Assembly: GCA_963702495.1 (NCBI GenBank)
Contig: CAVPDA010000004.1
Location: forward strand, 310,001-374,000
Reading direction: 5' to 3'
DNA: 64,000 nucleotides
From: CAVPDA01 sp963702495
Lineage (GTDB): Bacteria > Pseudomonadota > Gammaproteobacteria > Burkholderiales > Rhodocyclaceae
Shown here: one piece after another, positions 57,601 through 64,000 of the stretch
Numbering within the stretch: the stretch's first letter is position 1
Layout: each line of letters starts with the position of its first letter
Made by a program: the position numbers and the translations under genes
The notes under the pieces: generated by a model
The model's input: only the letters and a program-made list of their open reading frames with translations
Told to the model about the DNA's origin: nothing
Databases searched by the model: none

Positions 57601-60600
57601 AGGCAGTGTTAGTCACCGCTGCGGTGGGCGTCGGCAGCGCCGGGTTAACCGCGGTCGTGCAACCCAGTCCGCTACCCGTCTCGCTGTGGACCCAGGTCGA
57701 ACGGGCCGGCTCGATCAGCACCGTGGAGTAGAGGCCGATCTGCTGGAAGGTGGAGGGACCGTAGTGGTCGTGGGTGAAGATGACGCCCAGGCCGCGATCC
57801 ACGCCCTGGGTGTTGAGCAGCGGATCGGCGAGCCAGCGCTGCAGCGTGATGCGCGCGCCGAGCCAGTCCACGCCGCCGGGACCTTCGGCCGGGAAGAACG
57901 GGTGCTTCGCGGGATGCAGCTCCGGCCACACGCGTCCCCGGCTCCGCGCCGAACTTGCACTTGTCCGCTTGGGTCAGGTGGCCGTTGAAGCAGTTGATGG
58001 CCTCGATGCGCTCGCGCACGGTGCCCGCAGACAGCGTGCCGTCCTCGTAGTTCCAGCCGTTGGCCGCGCCGTCCGTCGTGGTCAGGTCCCACTTCGGCAG
58101 GTGGATGTGCTGGCCGATGATGTCGGTCGGCGTACGAAGCTGGTAGTCGTCCATCTCGTACGTTTCCGGCACCAGGTTGGTGTGGTGGTACATGGCGCAG
58201 TCGAAGGTGTTCAGGCGCATCACCAGCGGCTCACCCGGCTTGTTCTTCTCGATCACCGGGAGCGCGTCCTCCCACAGCGAGACGATGCGCTGCTGCGGAT
58301 AGTGGTAGCCGACCTTGTTGATGACGGCGTCGTACTGGATGTTGGCGCCCTTGTACACGCGCGGCGTCCAGGCGCCGAACGGGCCGGAGGGCAGGGTGAG
58401 CTGCTGGGTGAGCGTGGCGCCGCCGTTCCATCTGTTGCTGCCGTTGCTGGCGACCGGAGCGCCCGCATCGTCCTGACACGGATCGCTGAACGCGCCGCCC
58501 GGGACCGCCGGGTTGGTGTTGACCGTGAACGTCGCGGCCTGCACCGTGCCGTTGGGCAGCACGCGGGAGGTCGGGATGCTGCCCCGCGAGTGGAACGCCA
58601 TCGCCGAGCGCTCGACGTCCGTTCCCTCTTCAGGGAAGAACACCGGCTTGGCCTTGGCGATGAACTTGGTCAGATCCACCGGGCTGACGATGCCGGCGAT
58701 GGTCGGGCCCGCCTGGCCGCCGGCAGCGACGCCGTGCAGCGCATGGCGCGGCAGACCGCCGTGCATCTGGGTGTAGTCGCCGGCGAGGTTGACGAAGTTG
58801 TCCTTCATGGCGGTGCTCATGCTGGCGAAGGGCTCCTTGCCGGAGGCGACCAGAGCTTGCGCCTCGGCCTTCGTCATCATGTCCATCGGCGGCGTCGAGG
58901 GACGCTGTCCGTTGATGCCCTGCTCGCAGGCCGGGTCGGTCGCGTCCGGCCCGCAGGCGATGCCGGCGATCCAGAACGGGAAGCCGGGGTTGCGGTCGTC
59001 GGCGGTGCCGAACGTGCCGTCCGTGCCGGCGATCGCCGCGTAGGGCAGGACTGCCTGGCTGGAGGTGCCGCCGGGGGCTGCACCATTGCGGTCCACCGCC
59101 TTGACGGTCACGCCGGGCGCGGGCATCGGGGCGAGCCCCTTGCCGGGCAGCGGAACCACCGCGGGGATGGGCGTGCCGACGACGAGTTCGCCATCCGGCA
59201 GCGCGCGGGCGAGGGCGGCGGGCGTGCCGTCCTTCAGCGCGAAGGGCGCGGTGTGGAACCCGGCGCCGGAAACCGCCAGCTTGGTGCCGGCCTCGAACAC
59301 GTCGTGGTTGCGCCACATGTACCACATGCCCTGGGCGAAGTGGGGATAGAAGTGGCAGTGGTAGATGGCGTCGCCGGCCGACTTGTTGCGGTTGCCGGAG
59401 CCGCCGTTGGCGATTTCATACGTGTAGCCCATGCCGGGGCCGATGCCCTGGGCGTCGAGATAGTTCGAGTTGTCGTCGTTCGGGTTGAACAGCCACTGGT
59501 GGTTGTGCAGGTGGAAGACGTGCTGCTCGAAGCCGTTGTGGGTGTTGCGGAACTTGACGAAATCGCCGATGTAGCTGTGGTTGATGTTGGCCGGGTCGCC
59601 GGGATAGAACGCCTTGGTCGCTTTCGGCCCGAGCGCGGCGACGAACTGCTGTTCCGCCGCTGACAGGGCGGGCGTGCCGTTCTTTAGGAACAGCAGGATG
59701 TTGATCACGTTCTGCGGGGTGATGGTTTCCAGGCCGGCATTGGCCGGGATGTCCACCGGTTGCCGATCTCGCCCACCGTGAAGTGGGTGAGGAAGAATTC
59801 CTCGTAGGCGCAGTTCAGGCAGTCGTGCATCGGGCCGACGCCGAGGCGGTTGGAGAGGATCTCCGTGCCGATGCCGCCCGAGGCGTAGTTGATCATGAAC
59901 TTGTCGCGCACGCCCTTGAGCAGGTAGGCGAAGACCGTGGTGAGCGGGTCGGGTGTCCCGGCATTCGTTCCTGCCGGGCAGCCCCGGCGGATCACCCGGA
60001 TTGCAGTCGGCTGCAGGCGGCAGGAAGCCGGCGACGTTGTAGAAGCCGGGGTAGGCCTGGGCGTTCGCCACCTCGTCGTGCCACACCTGCGCGAAGTCGC
60101 GGAACGGCTCCAGGCGATTGGGGTAGGCCGGGTTGCGCCTGCCGGCGTTTTCCAGCGGATAGGTGCTGGCCGGGAAGGTGCCGTCGGCGTTGGGTCCGGC
60201 GATGGCGGCGTCAACCTCGGTATGCACGATGGTGCACGTGTTGCCCACCGGGTTGGCGGCGCCGCAGTCCATCATGTTCAGGATCGGGATTCCGCCCTTG
60301 CCTTCTTGCGCCCACACACTCGTGGGGGCGGTCGGGAAGCGCGCCTGCGTAGTTCAGCACCGGGTGGCCCTGAGGCGTCGTGCGAGTACCGCGCGTCGCG
60401 AGGCGCATCTCCTCCTCGGTCACCGTGTTGCGATAGATGCGGGCGCCGCGGGGCTCGACGATCACCTGGCCGAACAGGCCGTTGGCGGTGTTGCCCTGAT
60501 TGGCGTCGGAGCCCATCAGCGCGCCGTGATTGATGATCTGGTACACCTGCTCGCGCTCGGCGTACAGGTTGTAGGTGATAGTGCCGCCCGGCGCCACCAG

Positions 60601-61201
60601 GCTGGACAGGTTGTTGCCGACGAAGGAACCGTCGTTGAGGATGCCTCCCTGGGTGCGCAACTGCATGCCGGCGGCGTGGAAGCCCACGCGGCGGTCGGCC
60701 ACCTGCTCGTCCACCGACACCGGGATCTGCGGCGTGCCGTCCGGAAGAGTGACCGGGTTCGGGTCGTTGGCGATGCCGTCGCGATCGACTACGAAGTTGC
60801 GCGCGTTGGGCAGGCCGACACGAGGTTCTGGAACTTGACGGTCAGGAATCGCCCGCCGCCACCCGCAGCACCAGCGGACGCGGCCGCTTGTCGTCGCGCA
60901 GCTTGACACTGCCGGCGCCGGCGCCGCCTGGCCTCCGCTTGTCCGATGTCGGCCACGTCGCGCCGCAGCGCGTACATCATGCCGTTCACGTTGGACGCGC
61001 CAGACGGTTGTTCACGATCGGCATGTCGATCGCCACCACATCCGCGGTGATGGTGCGCGTACAGGTGATCGCCGCTTGGGCGCCGCTCGCACCCAGCGCG
61101 GCCAGACCGCCGAAGACAGCCACCGACAGCGACCAGAGTTTCCTCCGGGGCTTCACGCCTGTCGGTGGTCCGTCTCGGCTACCCCACTCATCCATACTCA
61201 T
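54694..61201 (-). CDS. Giant MofA/MnxG-like multicopper oxidase 2 (about ten frameshifts)
   Basis: About 2,170 residues if read through; start MSMDEWGSRDGPP at 61201 after gggag, signal peptide ending GASGAQA. The same architecture as oxidase 1: HVFHLHNHQW, type-1 set HCHFYPHFAQGM, GQHIHLPKW, THDHYGPSTFQQIGLYSTV, EEHSVSVHGMKW, TLHGHVWPRDPY, ending AWGMLRVQ. The longest clean stretches are 57672-59760 and 55469-57931. Shifts lie near 61000, 60940, 60850, 60820, 60340, 59980, 59762, 57945, 55475, 55185 and 54930. Both copies keep every copper ligand I can see, which argues against decay. Substrate is inferred (Mn(II) most likely). It is the first gene of the minus-strand cluster, upstream of the broken propeller 2. 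Confidence 0.85.
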
Positions 61202-61341
61202 AGCAAGACTCCCATTCTTCATGTTTGCTTCAAACGCACCCTGTCCGGGGAGACGGGCGGCCCCCTGGCGCATTCAAGTTGTTATGCCGGTGCCCGCTGC
61301 GCCAAACGCGGACCCCGTGGTTTTCGACGCGCGTGCCCGCG

Positions 61342-61704
61342 CTAGCCCGTTGGGTATTGCCGGATCTCCGGGTGCCGAACGGCCCGCTCGGGGCCCCACG
61401 GCGCCGCGGCCATCGCGGCCGTAGCAATGAGGATGGTGCTTGCATGAGCCCGCCGACCGCATGCAGTCAGCCCGTCTGCGCGGGCTGACTGCATCTGGCC
61501 GGCAAGGCCGACGTCGAAACCGGTGGTGCAAAATTCGGGGGCGGAAGCGGGGATCGCGGCGGCAGCGCTGGTGGTGCGCGGCGATCCGGAAACGAAATCA
61601 GGGGCGGAGAGAGCGGCGGCGAACGAAGCCACCGGCATCACCCAGCCGATGAAGAGAATCAGTGCGCGCAATGCGAGCGCACCCCTGTTGCGGGACCCTT
61701 GCAT
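61342..61704 (-). CDS. Possible small exported protein, unknown
   Basis: 120 residues from MQGSRNRGALALRALILF at 61704, with a plausible Sec signal (LRALILFIGWVMPVASFAA) and one or two Cys. No homologue recognised; the C-terminal half is Ala/Arg-rich and overlaps a perfect hairpin. It ends 140 bases upstream of oxidase 2. A real gene is possible but codon evidence is weak. Confidence 0.25.
   Translation of the reverse strand: MQGSRNRGALALRALILFIGWVMPVASFAAALSAPDFVSGSPRTTSAAAAIPASAPEFCTTGFDVGLAGQMQSARADGLTACGRRAHASTILIATAAMAAAPWGPERAVRHPEIRQYPTG
61461..61494. repeat. 14-bp perfect inverted repeat, 6-base loop
   Basis: Arms atgcagtcagcccg (61461-61474) and cgggctgactgcat (61481-61494) around tctgcg. 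There is no T run on either strand, so it is not a terminator. It is about 260 bases upstream of the oxidase 2 start. Confidence 0.85.
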
Positions 61705-62281
61705 GTCAGTATTGACCCCATGCCCCGGCCAGCCGACCGGGACAGACCTCCTGCTGAACCGTTCAGGGACGCGGCAGCGGACCGCCTGAACGGGCTCGGG
61801 CTCGACCATGTTTTGTATCCATGCGGAGGGGCTTCTGCCTCCGTGAATCGCGACGTCGTAATCGGTGTTCCGGATTGGGGAGACGCCGTCGCGTTGTGGC
61901 CTGGTCGATGCCTGACGTATTGCTTGCGAACACCCAGTGCGAAAAGCGTTCCAGACGCTGACGAAACGCTTACGCAGTCAGTGGTGAACCGCAGCATCCG
62001 GCGCCAAGTTCCGACCGCGGCGCGCCCGCCGTTCCATGCTTGGCGCATCCCGGGTCAAGGAGATGGTGCCGATGTCAATGGTTGGCTGGTAAATCAGGAA
62101 ACACTGAAATGACGCGTGGGGAATTCCGGCGGCATCGCACGGCGCAGGCCTCACGCGCGGAGGATTGCCCTGCGGCGGATTTGACGGAGTGGGGAGTCGC
62201 GGCTGGATTCCCCACGAATTCCCCAAATGTGGGTGGGGAATTACCCACCCCTGCCACTACCGGAAAACCCGCGGTTGGCGT

Positions 62282-62393
62282 GGCGGGCACGGCCCGCCCT
62301 ACGGGAATTGGAGCGCCACGACGCGATTCGTAGGGCGGGCCGTGCCCGCCGTCCCCGCCACGCCATCCACCGTAGGGCGGGCCGTGCCCGCCG
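62282..62393. repeat. REP triplet downstream of the REP transposase gene
   Basis: Units 62282-62304 (inverted), 62329-62351 and 62371-62393 (forward). The last unit ends 5 bases from the transposase stop. Confidence 0.88.
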
Positions 62394-62398
62394 ATCCC

Positions 62399-62918
62399 CT
62401 ACTCGCCGAACGCCGCCCCGGACGCACGGCGGACGTTGTCTCCGCCCCAATCCTCGGGATAGACGCCGCGCTCGCAATAGCGGCGGAAGGTGGAATACGG
62501 CCAATCCGCCGCGCGGGCGGCATGGCCGTGCTTTGACCGGGTTCCAATGGATGTAATCCGCGTGGCGCGCGAAATCCGCGTCGTCGCGGATCAGGTGCTC
62601 CCAGAACCGCTCCTGCCACAGGCCCGATTTCCGGCCCGCATCTCCCGCCGCCACGGCCTGGCTGGTGAGGCGTTTGATGGCGGACCAGCGCGAGGAGAAA
62701 TCCGCGTCGTCCGGCGGCAGCGTCCACAGGCAATGGATATGGTCCGGCAGCAGCACCCAGGCATCGACCCGAAACGGTTGCGCCGCGCGCACGCGAGCAA
62801 TCGCCTCGCGCAGCGCCCGGCGCACGGGTTCGGTGATCAGCACCGGCTGGCGGCCGCCAGCGACGACGGTGAAGAAATAGGTGCCGCCCGCGACCCGGGC
62901 GCGGCGGTAATTTGGCAT
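62399..62918 (-). CDS. REP-associated tyrosine transposase (RAYT/TnpA-REP), one frameshift
   Basis: A single-strand DNA transposase of the IS200/IS605-like HUH superfamily that recognises REP hairpins; about 173 residues. Start MPNYRRARVAGGTYFFTVV at 62918. The HUH metal motif is DHIHCLW, and the catalytic Tyr is in HADYIHWNPVK. Near 62531 one extra base breaks the frame after NPVK. The family C-terminus then continues as HGHAARAADWPYSTFRRYCE, VYPEDWGGDNVRR, to a stop at 62399. Without the correction, translation would run into the REP units. It is flanked on both sides by the same REP triplets, the diagnostic genomic setting for RAYTs. It has no relation to the copper genes. Confidence 0.88.
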
Positions 62919-62937
62919 GGGGCGTACGAATGTGACC

Positions 62938-63049
62938 GGCGGACACGGTCCGCCCTACGACAAGGATGCCGCTGCGAGGTTCGTAGGGCGGGCCGTGCCC
63001 GCCGATCCGCCGCGCGCCCATGCCTTCGTAGGGCGGGCCGTGCCCGCCG
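62938..63049. repeat. REP triplet upstream of the REP transposase gene
   Basis: Units 62938-62959 (inverted, slightly diverged), 62982-63004 and 63027-63049 (forward). They mirror the triplet on the other side with the same orientation order. Confidence 0.88.
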
Positions 63050-63059
63050 AAAAAACAGC

Positions 63060-63755
63060 CTACGACTTGTCGCCGGCCAGCCAGCGGTAGACGAACCCGC
63101 CGAGCACGCCGCCGGCGATGGGCGCGACCCAGAATAGCCAGAGCTGGCCAGCGCCCAGCCGCCGACAAAGACCGCGACGCCGGTGCTGCGGGCCGGGTTC
63201 ACCGAGGTGTTGGTGACGGGGATGCTGATCAGGTGGATCAGCGTAGGGCGAGGCCGATGGCGATCGGGGCGAAGCCCTGGGGCGCCGCTTGTCCGTCGCG
63301 CCCATGATGATGAAGAGGAACATGAAGGTCATCACGATCTCGGAGACCAGCGCGGCGACAGCGGAGTACCGCCGGGCGAATGGTCGCCGTAGCCGTTGGA
63401 GGCAAAGCCGCCGGAGAAGCGAAGCCGGCCTTGCCGCTGGCGATGAGGTAGAGGAGCCCCCGGCCGCGATGCCGCCCACCACCTGGGCGATGATGTAGGG
63501 CACCAGTTCCTTCGCCGGGAAGCGGCCGCCGGCCCAGAGCCCGACCGAAACGGCCGGGTTCAGGTGGCAGCCGGAGATATGGCCGATGGCGTAGGCCATG
63601 GTCAGCACCGTCAGGCCGAACGCCAGGGCAACGCCGACGAAGCCGATGCCGAGATTGGGAAACGCCGCCGCCAGCACCGCGCTGCCGCATCCGCCGAACA
63701 CCAGCCAGAACGTCCCGATGAACTCCGCACCGGTTTTTTGAGCCATTGTTGCCAT
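63060..63755 (-). CDS. aqpZ: Aquaporin Z (several frameshifts)
   Basis: An inner-membrane water channel of about 232 residues. The N-terminal half is clean: MATMAQKTGAEFIGTFWLVF, GIGFVGVALAFGLTVLTMAY, first NPA loop in SGCHLNPAVSVGLWAGGRFP and PYIIAQVVGGIAAGG. Then frames change near 63465, 63410, 63370, 63290, 63240 and 63150. The expected LLYLIASGKAGF, YSAVAALVSEIVMTFMFLF, GFAPIAIGLAL and the second NPA loop NPARSTGVAVFVGGWAL can still be read in turn, ending GGFVYRWLAGDKS. The spacing of usual aquaporin helices is kept, so these are likely indel errors. The start is 63755 or the Met three codons later. Confidence 0.85.
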   Translation of the reverse strand: MATMAQKTGAEFIGTFWLVFGGCGSAVLAAAFPNLGIGFVGVALAFGLTVLTMAYAIGHISGCHLNPAVSVGLWAGGRFPAKELVPYIIAQVVGGIAAGGSSTSSPAARPASLLRRLCLQRLRRPFARRYSAVAALVSEIVMTFMFLFIIMGATDKRRPRASPRSPSASPYADPPDQHPRHQHLGEPGPQHRRRGLCRRLGAGQLWLFWVAPIAGGVLGGFVYRWLAGDKS

Positions 63756-63830
63756 CTTCGTGCCCCCCTTTTTATTGAACAGAAAAACACTCGCATTCTA
63801 TCCGAATATGCCGGGTCGATCGGATGAACC

Positions 63831-64000
63831 GGCGGGCGTGGCCCGCCCTACGGGATGGTTGCCGTTGTGCGGGTCGCCGGGCCGGCGGGCATGGCCCGCC
63901 CTACGGGGTCATCGCCCTTGCGCGGATCGCCGGGCCGGCGGGCATGGCCCGCCCCACGGGGTCGTTGCGATGTTGCGGTGCGTAGGGCGGGCCGTGCCCG
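63831..64000. repeat. REP hairpin cluster at the window end
   Basis: Inverted units at 63831-63853, 63884-63906 and 63937-63959 (53-bp period with related spacers), and one forward unit from 63981 cut by the window end. They lie upstream of aqpZ. Confidence 0.85.

Larger units (their letters stand above)
61202..62398. other. Large upstream region of the oxidase cluster
   Basis: About 1.2 kb with no recognisable gene apart from the doubtful small ORF at 61342-61704. It contains a 14-bp perfect inverted repeat (61461-61494), ATTCCCCAC/GTGGGGAAT dyads (62207-62241) and a REP triplet at its right edge. It should contain the promoter for oxidase 2; I could not choose a -35/-10 with confidence. 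Confidence 0.45.

Noticed and set aside
61699..62112. Plus-strand 137-residue open frame upstream of oxidase 2
   Set aside because: No start signal, no motif and composition typical of non-coding sequence here.
62241..62400. C-terminal extension of the REP transposase into the REP units
   Set aside because: It comes from the frameshifted reading; the corrected frame stops at 62399 with family-like sequence.

Overview
The window is high-GC DNA from a betaproteobacterium. The family signatures (a 188-residue Dcd, GlrK/GlrR with a QseG-type lipoprotein, MetG with a C-terminal tRNA-binding domain, Mrp, AqpZ) point to the Nitrosomonadales/Rhodocyclales side, but genus cannot be read from the sequence. 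An important caveat is that many genes are continuous in homology yet broken by single-base indels: glgB, glgE, the dcd intein, a two-haem cytochrome, the C39 locus, both multicopper oxidases, one beta-propeller gene, the REP transposase gene and aqpZ. Neighbouring genes are clean. The assembly probably carries indel errors in GC-rich runs, so a broken frame here is weak evidence of a pseudogene.

Region 1 (1-16.4 kb) is mostly housekeeping: the end of glgA, an M17 aminopeptidase, a glycine-zipper envelope protein, the sigma-54 regulator GlrR, and a glycogen cluster made of a GT4 glucan/maltose-1-phosphate synthase, glgB and glgE. It continues with a QseG-like lipoprotein, sensor kinase GlrK, a dihydrofolate reductase and a large Orn/Lys/Arg decarboxylase. 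The glycogen genes lie between glrK-qseG and glrR, which are normally adjacent.

Region 2 (16.4-24.2 kb) is an insertion-sequence nest. A degenerate integrase-type element contains an IS1634-type, an IS1595-type and an ISL3-type element, and an IS66-type element lies next to it. Terminal repeats and target duplications can be read for the four insertions. Removing two of them in silico restores the integrase reading frame.

Region 3 (24.2-30.3 kb) holds dcd interrupted by a LAGLIDADG intein, mrp, metG (with a palindromic repeat translated inside its linker), a small membrane protein and acylphosphatase. Region 4 (30.3-35 kb) holds a Pro-rich secretion-type protein, a two-haem cytochrome c, and a small exported-peptide locus. 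That locus has a palindromic promoter, a short precursor with a double-glycine-like motif, a C39 peptidase and an outer-membrane barrel with an exported helix-turn-helix domain.

Region 5 (35-61.2 kb) is the most unusual part. It is a minus-strand supercluster with two giant (about 2,100 residue) MofA/MnxG-like multicopper oxidases at its ends. Between them lie two YVTN beta-propeller proteins, two PpiC-type foldases, three SCO-type copper chaperones and two fusions of cytochrome c to a type-1 periplasmic binding protein. The inferred role is extracytoplasmic metal oxidation (manganese is the best guess), with copper loading, folding and electron acceptance encoded together.

Region 6 (61.2-64 kb) carries a REP-associated tyrosine transposase flanked by REP hairpins, and aquaporin Z. 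About 27 copies of the same GTAG-led REP hairpin are scattered between genes from 35 kb to the window end; I saw none in the first 35 kb.
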